Program-made: the position numbers and the translations under genes
From: Cryptomeria japonica
Taxonomy: Eukaryota > Streptophyta > Pinopsida > Cupressales > Cupressaceae
DNA: 64,000 nt
Direction: 5' to 3'
Assembly: GCF_030272615.1 (NCBI RefSeq)
Contig: NC_081405.1
Span: 606,706,677-606,770,676, forward strand
The notes under the pieces: generated by a model
Database searches by the model: none
Seen by the model: only the letters and a program-made list of their open reading frames with translations
Told to the model about the DNA's origin: nothing
Shown: positions 25,072 to 37,961 of the stretch, piece by piece
Numbering within the stretch: position 1 is the first letter of the stretch
How the letters are laid out: each line of letters begins with the position of its first letter

Positions 25072-25443
25072 ATCTCCCCCTTTGGCATTGATGGCAACAC
25101 TAAACATCAACATACTCAACTCATATTGTTTCACTTTGTTCTGGACCTTCTCTGCAACTCTTCTCATCTCTGTTGCACCTCCTATGTCGGTTACACTTTA
25201 TTTTCAATTACACATCTTCTCCTCTTGATCAAATGTCTTCTCTTATGACTAATCACATTTCTTCTCCCCCTTTGACAACAATGCCAAAGGTGCATAAGCA
25301 TCACAAATCATAAAATTTGTTGTTGATGTCTTCAAAATGCCTACAAACTCATCTAAGCTTCTCCCCCTATGGAGTAGCCTGCATCTCATCAATCCAAAGT
25401 GAAAAACAGTCATGAAGCCCATTGGATTTATGCATCCTTCATT
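25072..25443 (-). other. Element F: polypurine tract and 3' untranslated region
   Basis: ATCTCCCCCTTTGGC abuts the LTR. Further tracts occur at about 25263 (CTCCCCCTTTGACAAC) and 25365 (TCTCCCCCTATGG). No gene is seen. Confidence 0.8.
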
Positions 25444-28400
25444 CTAGTTCTTTTTGAGTATGGGTTTGACCCTTAATTTACCTTTGAGATACTCAAAGGA
25501 TTTCTTCGGCAATGGTTTTGTGAAAATGTTTGTTAGTTGTTCTTTGCTTGTCACATACTCCATTCTTACTTGTTTTTCCTGCACTCTTTCCCTTAGAAAA
25601 TGATATTTCAATTTTATGTGCTTTGTTCTTGGATTTAACACAGGAATTTTTAAAATATTAATTGCACTAGTATTATCACAGTAAATAGTCCGGTTCAGAC
25701 ATATCAAATTTGAATCCTTCAAGCACATGTCTCATCCAGATTGCCTGTGTGCTATTCATTGATGCTGCAACATACTTTGCCTTGGCTGTTGACTGAGAAA
25801 CACAAGTTTTCTTCTTACTTGTCCAAGCAACCAATCTGCCTCCAAGAAGAAAAGCTCCACTGGTAGTGCTTTTTCGGTCATCAACATTGCATGTCCAATT
25901 TGGATCAGTAAACACATTCAAAGAAAAATTTCCTTTATAAGGATACCATAAACCATAATCTACCATGCCTTTCAGGTACTAGAATATCCTTTTCATTGCT
26001 ACCAAGTGAGTCTCCTTGGGATCCTTTTGAAATCTAGCAACCAATCCAACAACATGTGCAATATTTGGTCTACTATGAATGACATAATGCAATTTACCAA
26101 TCATAGACCTGTATTCTTTCTCATTAACAAATGCTGAATCATCTTGTTTAGACAACTTGTAGCCTATCACCATTGGAGTTCCAACTGGTTTGCAATCCTC
26201 CATGCCAAATGTTTTCAAAACCTATTTGGCATACTTACTCTAACAGATAAAAATTCCACCATCCAATTGCTAGACCTGCAACCCAATGAAAAATTTAATT
26301 TCACCAATAAGAGACATCTCAAATTCATTTTTCATCTCCTCAGCAAAATCCATGCATAAGTCATCATTACCAACAAAAATTATGTCATCCATAAATACTT
26401 CTGCTATCGATAATTTTTCTTCATCAGTTTTTAGATCTATGTTACTGTCCTCACTGGAATGTTGGAATCCTATCTTGATCAAGTGTGCATGCAACCTTTC
26501 AAACCATGCTCTCAGTGCCTTCTTCAATCCATACAGTGCCTTATATAGTTTGCAAACCATATCTTTGTCTTCAAACAAAGCAAATCCATCTGGTTGTTCT
26601 ATGTATACTTCTTCTTCAAGGATGCCATTAAGAAAAAGTGATTTAACATCCATCTGATAGACTTTAAATCCTTTAAATGCAGCATAAGCAAGTAGCATTC
26701 TTACTCCTTCCAATCTCACCACAGGTGTAAAGGTTTCACCATAATCTTCTCCTTCTTCTTGTGCATAGCCTTTGCAAACCAATCTTGCTTTATTTCTCAC
26801 AACCTGACCTTCTTCATTTAACTTGTTTCTAAAGACCCATTTAGTTCTAATCACATTCTTGTCTTCCGGTCTGGGATTAAGTGTCCATGTCTTTTTCTTC
26901 TCTATCTAATCCAACTCCTTATTCATTTCACTAATCAAGTCATCATCCTTTAATGCCTCTCTTACTGTTTTCGACTCAATAGTAGAAATCAGACAAGAAT
27001 TTTCTCTGATTTTCCTCCTTGTTTGTACTCCAACATTTTTATCACCAATTATTTGTTCTTCAAAGTGATGTAGCCTGACATACCTTGGAATAACCAGTTG
27101 TGGTGTTGTGCCCCCTGCTTCATGTTCTTCATCTTCTTCATCTCTCTTTGCATTTACCAGGTGAGCACCTATTTTTGCAATTTTTTTCTCATCAGTCTTC
27201 TGCACTTTCGGTTCTATAAACACAAGTCTTTCTTCATCTTTCTCTTGCTCAGATCTACTAGTCTCTCCTGATTTTTTAAAGAGTTCACTTATCTTCACAT
27301 TATCACTCTCAATTATCTTCTTAGTTCTCTTGTTATAACATTTAAATTCTTTACTCTTTGTAGAGTAACCAAGAAAAATGCCTTCATCACACGTAGCATC
27401 AAAATTTTCAGTGTAATCATCTCTCTTAATATAACATTTACTCCCAAAATTTTTGAAATAACTTACACTATGAGTCTTTCCATGCCATAATTCATAAGGT
27501 GTTTTGATATTACCTTTTTTAACAAGTACCGAGTTCAGAATATAAAGAGCAGTGCTGACTAATTCTCTCCAAAACATCTTTGATACTTCACCTTGAATCA
27601 TCATGGTTCTAGTAGCTTCAAAAAATGTCCTATTCATTCTCTCTGCTATCCCATTCTGTTGTGGAGTTCTAGGAGTTGACATCTGCCTCTTAATTCCTTG
27701 TTCATCACATAACTTCACAAACTCATCAGAAGTAAATTCACCTCCCCAGTTAGATCTCAAACATTTTGGATTCTTCCTGGTATCTTTCTTAATCAGAGCT
27801 TTAAATGCTTTAAACTTACTAAATGCCTCAGATTTTTCTCTTAGAAAAGTTACCCACGTCATTTTGGAATAATCATCAGTAAAGATCATAAAATACTTAT
27901 CACCAAAATAGATCTTAGTCCTCATAGAATCACAAAGATCAGTATGAACCAAATCAAGAATATTCTCTGAAGAGAAAGACTTACTCTAAAAAGATATAGA
28001 GGTCATCTTACCCATCTGACAATCCTTGCATAACACATTTTCTGTTTTCACAATCTGGGGAAAACCTCTCACAGTACTTGACTTACTAACTTTAATCAAA
28101 TTGTCAAAATTGACATGAAAACATCTCTTGTACCACAACCAGCTGTCTTCAATCTTCGCCACCAAACAATCATTTACATTAGTATTTAGATGAAATAGAT
28201 TACCTCTAGTCTGCTTCCCAATAAAAATCAATTCTCCATTATTTCCAAGAATCTTGCACACTCCACTTTTGAATTCAAGTAGATATCCCTTATCATTAAG
28301 TTGTCCAACACTCAAGAGGTTATCTTTTACTCCTTTAACCCAAAAGACATCATTTGCATTACTCTTCCCATTTAATGAAATTGATCCTTTACCTTTAACC

Positions 28401-28832
28401 ATGTAGGGAGAGTTATTAAAAAATCTTACAACACCTTCATCAAACTCTTCAAGGGATAAGAACTTACTTTTGTCACCGGACATGTGGTGTGAGCAACCAC
28501 TATCTATTATCCATTCATCATTGTTATCCATGTGAGACACCAAAGCCTTCTCATTAGTCAAATCTTCCTTCACAACAACAAATACTATCTCCTCATTGTC
28601 ATCTTCTTCTGATTCATCATCAGTCACACCTTCATCCACAACAACATAAAAATGTTTCTTGCCTTTTCCTTTGAATCTCCTAAACTTCTCTCTCTTATCA
28701 GTGTTAGGGCAGTTTGCAGCTATATGTCAAATTTTACTACAAGAGAAACACTTCAAGGGTAATTTACCTTTATATTTACATGTTCCTCTAGGGAATCTTT
28801 TAGCACGTAATGCCTCAAGTTCCATCAGATGA
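25444..28832 (-). pseudogene. Element F: copia Pol and Gag C-terminus, disrupted
   Basis: From the right: a CCHC knuckle with an internal stop (about 28700-28760), protease WIIDSGCSHHMSGD (about 28500), the integrase zinc region with its first His changed (WLWYKR, about 28140), and an integrase core with HTDLCD, a changed second Asp (RSNWGGEF, where D is usual, about 27750) and NGIAERMN (about 27640). The RT (26270-26854) has FMDDIIF: the catalytic DD is kept and the preceding V is now M. RNase H occupies 25444-25966. The frame is broken between 27952 and 27986, around 26900 and at several points in RNase H. Gag continues beyond element G at 47006. Confidence 0.9.
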
Positions 28833-28837
28833 TCTTC
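28833..28837. repeat. Element G: left target-site duplication TCTTC
   Basis: TCTTC precedes element G and recurs at 47001-47005 after it, a perfect match within the gag of element F. Confidence 0.95.
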
Positions 28838-30041
28838 TGATGAATACTAAGAGGGGGGGGTGAATTAGTATACCAAAAAATATTGTACTTAAACACTTTA
28901 ATAGTCTAGCAATAAACCGGTAAAACAGTTTAGCAAACAAATCAGTTAATACACATGCAAACCAAATAGAAAATAATGCATTCACCCACAGAAGCACAAT
29001 CACCATAACACAAGAGATTTTGATGTGGAAACCCAAATGGGAAAAACCACGATGAGATGAAACTCACAAGTAACTATCTACAAAATAGTAACTAGACCGG
29101 TTAAGGTCATACAATGTTCTTTACCAGGAAACAGATCCTGTTAGGAATCTCAATCTCTGTTAGGAGATAAGCTTGATTAAAGACTACCTTGTGAGAGGAT
29201 TTCAGATCCACATATGTGAAACACCTTGTTAGAGGATTTACAAAGGCTTTTCTGGGCCTACCCGGCTAAGGGTTTCCAACTTGTCAAAGATGTGAGTAAT
29301 CAACAAGTGAATGATCTAGCAAATGGCACAGTCTACTTGATTAGATCCATTGTAGCTCATAGCTAATGCATTTCAGCATTACTTCAGTCTTCAGTAACTC
29401 CTTACTCTATTACAACTCACAGACTTGATCTTCTTAGTTAAGATCTCACATTCAAGAGCTCATCAACCACCGCAAACCCTATCATCTACACACTTACTAA
29501 AACCCTAGACATGATGTCCTTAAAAGGAATCTGATTTCATGTCGGTCCAATAGGATTACATTGCAAGTTCCTAGGTTCATTGTATCTAGACACATTTGGT
29601 AACACGGCACAAAATCACCGTCAAAGTGTCGGTGGATGGTAACTCATCACACAAATATACCATTTGGTGATTCATCACAGAGTATTACCGGTTTGTCCAA
29701 CTTTCTGGTTACTGGTTGGTGACTCAGAGTAATACCGGTTCAAACAGATTACCGGTTTACAAAAATTGAAGACTGGGAAAAAGATAACTGCCACTTCTGG
29801 CTCCTTTGCTTCACTTTGCTTGAGATCCTTAAACCACTTGATCTCTCTATGCCTCTTGGGTCTTTATACCGCTTGAGATCGGTAAACACTTTCTGCATAA
29901 CAACAGTAGTCTAAAGACTACAACATGATACCAGTTTGGAACAATTACCGGTTGAGCATAATTCATACATTCTCAAAGTGATCTCATAGCAAAAGTGTGT
30001 CCATCAATGACAATCACAACATAATCATCAAAATTCCAACA
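28838..30041 (-). repeat. Element G: 3' LTR (left copy)
   Basis: 1,204 bases from TGATGAATACTAAGAGG to AAAATTCCAACA. It matches the right copy closely. The conserved box is at about 29012-29065, with GTTAGG/GTTAAGG words at about 29100-29275. Confidence 0.93.
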
Positions 30042-30568
30042 ATCTCCCCCTTTGGCATTGATGGCAACACTTAGGAAAAATTTTGATAGCTAAGTGTTTT
30101 ACAACAAAATTATGCCATAAGTAAAATTACTCCCCCTAAGCATATACACTATCCTTTTTGTAGAAAATACAATGTATACTACTTCCTTACTGAGATAAAC
30201 ATGAAAGTATGCAAAGCATGCATCAAAATTTTAAATACAAAATACTACTCCCCCTTTGCCAACAATGACAAAGTATAGTTGAAAAACCCCTGTTCCATTG
30301 GCATTAAAAAAAAACTGATTTAAAAAGTTTATGACAATAAAGAGTGAAACTTGTCAAAAACTGATTTAAAATCCTTCATAAATGTCTTCATGGATAAATA
30401 CGATGATTCAATCAATGAGGTAGCAACCTCATTCTCTGTTTGCATCTGATAAACCTATTCCTCCATGGCATCCATGGTACTCATCTCTTGAGTAACCGTT
30501 AGGGAATCTATATTGAGGTAGCATTTCTGGAGAATTTTCAGTCTTGGCAGTAGGACCAGTTGAAGTTC
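30042..30568 (-). other. Element G: polypurine tract and 3' untranslated region
   Basis: ATCTCCCCCTTTGGC abuts the LTR, followed by ATTGATGGCAACAC, identical to element F. Additional tracts occur at about 30130 (TACTCCCCCTAAG) and 30248 (CTCCCCCTTTGCC). No gene is seen before the ORF2 stop. Confidence 0.85.
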
Positions 30569-32383
30569 CTACAAATTATGTGTCTGGTTCCTTATCTCTG
30601 CCTCTAGTCTTGCAGACTGAAGTTGAAACCAGTGAGCAGTTTCTCCATATATGGAGAAGGAATAATATGGAATCTTGAAGGTGCTAATAAATGACTGCAT
30701 ATCAGATTGCAATTTGTCCTTCTGAGTGAGCACATCATCACAGAATAAATGAGGCTGACAAATCTTGTTGAGTAGTAGATTTCCCTCATCCATTGCATCT
30801 TTGATGTCCTTTTGTGCCTTCTGAAGTTCTGACCAAAGCTCATTCAACTTCTTCACCAAGGTAATGTTCAGAGCCTTTTCATGCTCCTTTTTGGTATTTG
30901 TTTCTGTAACTTCTTCCAGGCTTTGGACCTGGTCTTCCACAACTATACATAGAAGCTTTAATTGGGCAAGTGAGGAATCGGTACTGGGGAGGTTTGTACA
31001 GGGTATCAAATTGGTGAGTGTTTCCACCGCAGTTTGGATAACATCTTCCTCCTTTTTCCTCCTTAGAGCATCCAATCGCACCTGAGCAAGCTTAATGCTC
31101 AGCAGTAGCTCCGATTCATTTGCAGATTGGAGATTAATAGGATTGGTAATGTCAGCCATTTTGGCTTGACTACCGATTGCCTTTGGAGTCTCCATCTGAG
31201 TGCTCTATGCCACTTCTTCTTTCTCTTTAGATTTTTTCTTGTCTTCTTCTGCCTTCTTTTTCTCCTCTTCTTTCTGCTTCTCTTCATCCTTTTTCTTCTC
31301 CTCTTCCTTTCTCTTCTCCTCTTCCTTTTTCTTCTCCTCTTCCTTTCTCTTCTCCTCTTCCTTTTCTGCTTCCTTCTTCTTCTCCTCTTCCTTTTTCTTC
31401 TCCTCTTCCTTTCTCTTCTCCTCTTCTTTTTTCTTCTCATCCTCTTGTTTCTTATTCTCCTCTTCTTTTCTCTTTTCTTCCTCTTTATTTTTCTTCTCAT
31501 CCTCTTTCTTCTTTTCCTGTTCTACCTATTTTCTCTTTTCTTCCTCCTATTTCCTCTTTTCTTTCTCTGCCTATTTTTTCTTGTCTTCTTCATGTTTCTT
31601 CTTTTCTTCCTCTGCTTGTTTTCTCTTGTCTTCTTCCTGTTTCCTCTTTTCTTCCTCTGCCTGTTTTCTCTTGTCTTCCTCCTGATTCTCCTAACCTTCT
31701 ATTTCTTCTGGTGCATCCGGAGTAACATTGTCACCGTTTAAGGCATCAACATCAATTGGTTCCATTTGAGTGGTGACTAGTTCTCCTTCACTATTATATA
31801 CTTCATCTAGTTGAGTGATTTCTGGTTCTTGCTCTGCTTTCCTATTGACTTCAGCCACTTCATGTGGTTTTAAATCTGATTGAGCAAGGGAGTGGGTATC
31901 CTTGACCACTTCCAGAACTTTTCCTTCCATTAACAGGAGTCTTCTTCTTCTCATTAAGAAGAGGCCCTTATATTTCTCCACCACTTCATACAGTTCTATT
32001 TTAGGTACATCAAGAAAGTATTGTGCAAATACTTCCTCTCTTATTTCTTGTTCCTTTTCTATGGCAATGCACCACTTGTTGTCTAAAGAATTATACAAAG
32101 AATCAGGCATCTCAGATTTAATTTCTGATGGCCACCGGTCATTAATACATAAATAATTGATAACTTCCTGTTCAACTTCTTTCTTTTCATCATCATTGAA
32201 ATCATCAAAGAACTCTTTTAAATCACCAAGTACTTTTCTTCTAATATTCTTAATTGTTCTTTGACAATGTGTCAAAGGTTTGTAAGAGGAAATATCAATA
32301 TTTACCGGTGCAAATGTTGCCGGTTCACTCTTTGTCTTTTTCCTCATTTGCCTAGTCTTCTTAGGCTGTTCTTCAGAGACAGT
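30569..32383 (-). pseudogene. Element G ORF2, C-terminal 605 codons
   Basis: This continues, in the same frame, the N-terminal part at 39476-40768. A conserved-looking acidic/helical section (31691-32350; for example YLCINDRWPSEI and EVVEKYKGLF) comes first. A long Lys/Glu repeat (about 31205-31690 on DNA) is made of KEEEKKK/KRKQAEEE units. Then comes a helical C-terminus (30569-31195) with heptad-like Leu spacing (for example LVKKLNELWSELQKA), probably a coiled coil. Five TAG stops occur (31691 and four in the Lys/Glu region to 31207), three of them replacing Gln within the repeat. The long repeat and coiled coil suggest a structural or scaffold protein. No catalytic motif is seen; the role is unknown. 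Confidence 0.7.
31205..31690. repeat. Coding minisatellite in ORF2 (Lys/Glu repeat)
   Basis: The plus strand is a pyrimidine-rich tandem array of about 18/36-base units (TTCTTCTCCTCTTCCTTT variants), many of them exact repeats. On the minus strand it encodes EEEKKK/EEEKRK blocks. The long forward ORFs over it (Leu/Phe/Ser runs) are antisense by-products. Confidence 0.9.
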
Positions 32384-32388
32384 GTCCT
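32384..32388. repeat. Element H: left target-site duplication GTCCT
   Basis: GTCCT before element H is repeated at 39476-39480 after it. The flanking ORF2 frame of G is preserved because 7,092 inserted bases are divisible by three. Confidence 0.95.
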
Positions 32389-33326
32389 TGTTGGCATTAC
32401 AGTAGGAAATATTGTTAGCATTTCAATATCAGGAGATTGTTGATATTCAGTAAGGATATTGAGAAGGTTGTTGAAGATAATTGATATAACTGAAGAAGGA
32501 TGATAACTATCTTTATAACATTATTTTGTCATTGATGTCAAGAGATTGATTATCTGATTTAGTATGATGTTGCCATATCTTGAGAAGATTGATTAGAAGA
32601 GAATTAAGATGTCGGTAAAAGAAACAGAAAGAATGTGATGAATAAAGGGAGGAATAAGTTTTTCAATGGGCAACTATTACCGAGTTAGACAATGATGAGA
32701 TCATGATGTTTAGAATGTTTTGATATTCTACATATGTTATTTATTGTAAGGTTTATACTATACTATGTCACCGAGCAAAGAACCTAGTCGGTAAACCCTA
32801 AGGAACCTAGTCAGTAAACCCTAAGGTTATCGATATCGGTTAATGAAGGTGAAATGTCTACTGAGTAAAGTTTAGTATTTATCGAGTTGCAACCGAGTTA
32901 TGATAGTGCGCATGGGATGGATAAAAGCATTATTTAATGAAGGACAATGATTAGCTGGAGATGTATAAATGATTGGAATGTCGTGCATGAAGTTTGTTAA
33001 GGATCTATGGCAAAGGAAAATCGGCAGGAAGATCTACAGCGCAAATTGAACTGCAATAACCTTATAAAAGTTCCAAGAAAGGACTGCAAGTCCTGAGGTA
33101 AGGTAAAACGTTTTCAGATCAAAAGATACATTGAACCTAGTCAGGTTTGAAGATCTGATGGCTAAGATTGATCATGGGAAATGTGATCAAGGAGATTAAG
33201 TGGTTAGCAATTGTTTATAAATAAGAAATTGTTAATAAACAATGTATGTGGGCAAGTGTAAGCATAGGGATGCTACATAGTGATTACCAAGCATAGAAGC
33301 TTGAAGACCTATTTGAATAACAAACC
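32389..33326 (+). repeat. Element H: 5' LTR, 3' end deleted
   Basis: It aligns with 37962 onward until TTTGAATAACA (33316-33326), where the 3' LTR continues GAGTAGAG but this copy continues into gag sequence. An extra duplicated AACCTAGTCGGTAAACCCTAAGG-type unit (about 20 bases) near 32785-32825 is absent from the 3' LTR. Confidence 0.88.
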
Positions 33327-36300
33327 CGCATTTATCAGGAATTGAAGAATATGCAACATATTATCTGGAGAATGATTACATTGCACCGAGCACCAACCCT
33401 ATGACCTTGGAAGAGATAAAGGAAAAGAAAGAACATATTCAAGCTATGATTGAAATAACATCAATATTGACCGACTCAGAGTTTAATAATCTAGAAGGCT
33501 ATAATGATGCAAAAGCAATGTGGACTAAGCTCATATCTGTGTATGGAGGTGATGAACATGTTCAAAGAGCAAAAGTAGATAGTCTAAGAGGACAACTTGA
33601 ATCCATGAGGATGAATGAAGGTGAGAACATAACCCAATAAAGTACAAGACTAAAGGAGATTGTCAATCAAATTAAAGGAGCAGGTGGAACTATTGAAGAA
33701 AAGGATATAACAAGTAAGTTGTTGAGAACCCTTCTACCAGCTTATGTTATTTGAGTCTTTGCAATCAATGAATTGAGGTCTATACCTAACATGTCAGTTT
33801 CTTTGGATGCTACTATTGGTAAGCTACATGCATTTGACTTAAGTAATTTTGATAACAGTGGGTCTTCGGTAAATAAAGTTGAATCTGCATTCAGTTCTTT
33901 TCATATAGGTGAATTTGATGATTACAATGATGGAATGAGTAAGTACTCTGAAGGAGATCACAGTGAAGCAAGTGAAAGATTTTGCAAGAACATGGAAAAA
34001 GTGCACAAACTGTATGAGGAAATCAAGAAGCAAGAAGAGTTTGAAGCATTATTAGCCAGAAGGTTACTAAGAGGAAAAGGTAAGTATAAAGGAAAGCTAC
34101 CTTTAAAATGTTTCAATTCTAATAAGATAGGACATATGACTTCTAACTGCCCTGACAAAGAATCTAGTGAAAAGAGAGAATACCAAGATAACAGGCAGAA
34201 AGATAACCAATACAAAGGACACCGAGACTTCAGAAGGAGAGATAGAAAGACATGTCTAATAGCAGATGAGGAATCCAATGATGATGAATCTGATGAAACT
34301 GATACTGAGGAAGTTGTTTATGTGGCTATTAAGGATCGATCTGATGAAGAAAGGTATGAAGAAAAAGCTCTAATATCTCACATAAATAATAATGATTCTT
34401 GGATTATAGATAGTGGATGCTCACATCATATGACAGGTGATAAACACAAGTTTGTTAAATTAGAAGACTATGATGGAGGATATGTAAGATTTGGTAATGA
34501 TGCACCATGTTCGGTGAAAGGTAAAGGATCTATAACACTTCTTGACAATGCTAAATGTGATGATGTATACTAGGTTGAAGGATTGAAATACAATTTGTTG
34601 AGTGTAGCATAGCTAAACAATATAGGATGCCAAATAGAATTTCAGAAAGGAATTGTCAGAGTTCATGACAAGCATGGAAAGTTAGCTACTACCGGGACAC
34701 AAACAAGAGGTAATACATTTCATCTTGACTCAACTTGGAACAAGTGTCTTTATGCAAAGATAGATGATACCTGGTTATGGCATAAAAGGTTTTGTCATGT
34801 AAATTTTGATAATCTGATCAAAATAAGTAAAAAGCACCGAGTAAGAGGTCTATCAAGTCTTGAAAAACCTGAGAATGCTATATGCCGAGGATGCCAAATG
34901 AGTAAGATGACAAGATCAAGCTTCACAAGTAAGTCTTACACTTCTAAAGGAATTTAGATCTAGTACACATTGAGCTTTGTGGTCCTATGAAAGTTCAAAG
35001 TTATTATGGTGATAAATATTTCATATTATTTGTGGATGATTACTCAAGGATGATGTCAGTCATGTTTTTAAAAGAAAAATCAGAAGCTTTTCAAATGTTT
35101 AAATGGTACAAGGCAAGAGTTGAAAATGAAACAGGGAGACAACTAAAATGTCTTAGATCTGATAGAGGAGGAGAATTCACTTTTGTTGAATTTAACTTAT
35201 ACTGCAATGATCATGGTATAAAGAGGCAAGTATCTGCACTGAGAACACCTCAGCAAAATGGGATAGCCGAAAGAAGAAATAGATCAATTGTGGATTGTGC
35301 AAGAACCCTAATGATAGAAAAGAGGGTGTCTCAAACATTTTGGAGAGAAGCAATCAACACTACAGTCTATACCCTGAAGCAAGTTCAATTGAAGAAAGAA
35401 ACTATGAAGACACCTTATGAGATCTGGTATGACAAGAAACCAAATGTAAGTTATTTTAAAATCTTTGGAAGTAGATGCTATGTTCACAAAGATGACAGAA
35501 ATGGAAAGTTTGATCAGAAAAGTGAAGAAGGAACATTCCTTGGTTATTCTTCTAGAAGTAAAGCATTTAAATCTCTGATCAAATCATCTAACAAAATAGT
35601 AGAAAGTGCAAATATGAAAATTGATGAATTTGCAGAAAGAAATGATGAAGGAAATTCTAAAGAACCAGAAGAATATGAAGAATTTGTTTATGTTCAACTA
35701 AGAAGTCCTACCGAGAAAGTTGCTGAAGAAAATGAAGATAATATCCAGTTATCGAGTGATGAAGAAGACCATATAGAACCTATCGAGCCTATATTAGCCA
35801 AGTATGTCAGAAGACATCATGCATCAAGTCAAATTATAGGAGATAAGGATGATCCAGTGATGACAAGGAACAAACTGAGACGGAACACATGTTTGATATC
35901 TGAATTTGAACTGAGAATAGTGAAAGAGGCATTTGACAGTGAAGATTGGGTAAATGCTATGATAGAAGAGATTGATCAAATCAAGAAGAATGACACATGG
36001 ACACTAATCCCAAGACCTAAGGACAAAAATGTAATCGGTACTAAGTGGATTTTCAGAAACAAGCTAAATGAGAAAGGTGAAGTCATTCGCAACAAAGCAA
36101 GACTAGTTTGCAAAGGTTATGCTCAAGAAGAAGGAATAGATTATGGTGAGACTTTTGCACCTGTGGCTAGACTTGAAGGAGTAAGAACATTGTTGGCATA
36201 TGCTTCTTTCAAAAATTTCAAGGTATATCAAATGGATGTTAAATCTACATTTTTGAATGGTATACTAGAAGAAGAAGTTTACATTGAACAACCTAAAGGA

Positions 36301-37440
36301 TTTGTTGAAGACAAGAGTAAAGATCAGGTATGCAAACTAAACAAAGATTTATATGGTCTGAAACAAGCACCTAGAGCATAGTATGAAATATTGCACTCTT
36401 ACTTAATCAAGATTGGTTTTATAAGAACAAGTGAAAACAAAAATATGTACATGAAGAAAGATGAGGACAATGGAATACTGATCTCAGCCATATTTGTTGA
36501 TGACATTATATTTTGTGGAAATGACTCCTTATGCAAGAATTTTGGAGATGAAATGTGCAAAGAATTTGAGATGTCACTAATCGAAGAGATAAAGTATTTT
36601 ATAGGTTTACAGATATTGCAAATGAAAGATGATATTTTCATTACTCAATCCAAGTACATAAAGGAAATCTTGAAGAAATTTGGAATGGAGGATTCTAAAC
36701 CAATAAGTACTCCTATGACTACTAACTGTAAATTATCAAAGAATGATGAATCTGCATTTGTTGATGAGACACTCTACCGATCTATGATTGGAAAATTGCA
36801 ATATGTTGTACATAGTAGACCGGATATAGCACATGCAGTAGGTATTATAGCAAGATTCTCTGCAGATCCCAAGGAGACACATATGACAGCAATCAAGAGA
36901 ATTTTCAGATACCTGAGAGGCACTGAAGATTATGGCTTAGTATATGAAAAGAGAAATGATTTTGATTTAAAAGTTTATACTGATGCTGATTGGGCAGGCA
37001 GCATTGATGATAGAAAAAGCACAAGTGGTGGAGCTTTCTTTTTAGGAGAAAGACTAGTGAGTTGGCTTAGCAAGAAACAAGGATGTATCTCACAGTCAAC
37101 AGCAAAAACTGAATACGTTGCTACAACATTGAACTGTACCAATATAGCATGGATCAAACAACTGTTGGAAGGTATAAATGAGAAAGTTACCAAGCCAGTA
37201 ACTATATTCTGTGACAATACTAGTGCCATTAACATTTCAAAGAATCTAGTGATGCACTCTAAGACGAAGCACATAAGGTATCATTATCTTAGAGAAGAAG
37301 TTCAAGAGAAGAAATTTGTGCTAGAATATATCAGTTCAAAGGAGCAATTAGTAGATATCTTCATAAAGCCATTGCCAAGGGACAGTTTTGAGTATCTCAT
37401 AAGCAAGTTAGGGGTCCTACCCCTATCTTCTACTCATTGA
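33327..37440 (+). pseudogene. Element H: copia Gag-Pol polyprotein, disrupted
   Basis: Gag lacks its start. Its knuckle reads CFNSNKIGHMTSNC, with the second Cys changed to Ser (about 34120). The protease WIIDSGCSHHMTGD (about 34400) is intact. The integrase zinc site (WHKRFCH...CRGC, about 34780-34890) is intact; a one-base shift follows near 34950. The first catalytic Asp is Glu (HIELCGP, about 34970), while the second and third ([16 protein letters not shown]) remain. RT and RNase H run to 37440, with FVDDIIFCGN at about 36500 and one TAG at 36379 in place of the usual Trp of APRAWYE. Other stops include a TAA at about 33638 and two TAGs at about 34571-34611. The end of RNase H (DIFIKPLPR) is complete. 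Confidence 0.9.
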
Positions 37441-37961
37441 CCGAGTTCGGTGAAAGCATCAATTTGATGAATCTACAAAATATTATGTGTGGATTGATGC
37501 TGATTTAACGCACTTTAGGAGGTCACCTAAAGTTGTGCAGGAAAAAGTGAATAGAACCAGTTACTTTGACTGAGACTGAGATGATACACAGCAAGGCAAA
37601 TCACTTCACAAAGGAAGAAATCATGATTTAGTTCTTTTACTTTTTGGCATTGTTGTCAAAGGGGGAGAAGACTATAAATGGTTTGGTTGAAAGGCTAAAT
37701 GGTTGACTGAATGAAAGCCCTGAATGATGGAAATAACATAAGACTAATGACAAGGGGAGAAGATTGCAAAAGAAATAGAGAAGACTAAATGCAAGTCACC
37801 ATATCAGAAGCCTAATGTGAAGGAAAAAGACTATAGAAGATTTTAATAGCTCAAGGATAATAGAAGAAGTCTAATAGCAATCTGAATCTGAATCAATTTG
37901 AATATCTTGTTGGTACTACCATTTAATTTTTGGTTTTTCCATCAATGCCAAAGGGGGAGAT
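37441..37961 (+). other. Element H: 3' untranslated region with two purine tracts
   Basis: CAAAGGGGGAGAAGAC lies at about 37655 and CCAAAGGGGGAGAT directly at the 3' LTR (37948-37961). The latter is the presumed priming tract. No gene is seen. Confidence 0.85.

Noticed and set aside
31099-31500. Arg/Lys-rich minus-strand ORF (133 codons)
   Set aside because: It is an alternative frame of the same repeat; the frame continuous with both ends of ORF2 is the Lys/Glu one.
31127-31741. Long forward ORFs rich in Leu/Phe or Ser/Phe (204 and 161 codons)
   Set aside because: They are the antisense of the Lys/Glu coding repeat in ORF2 of element G; no start context or homology supports them.
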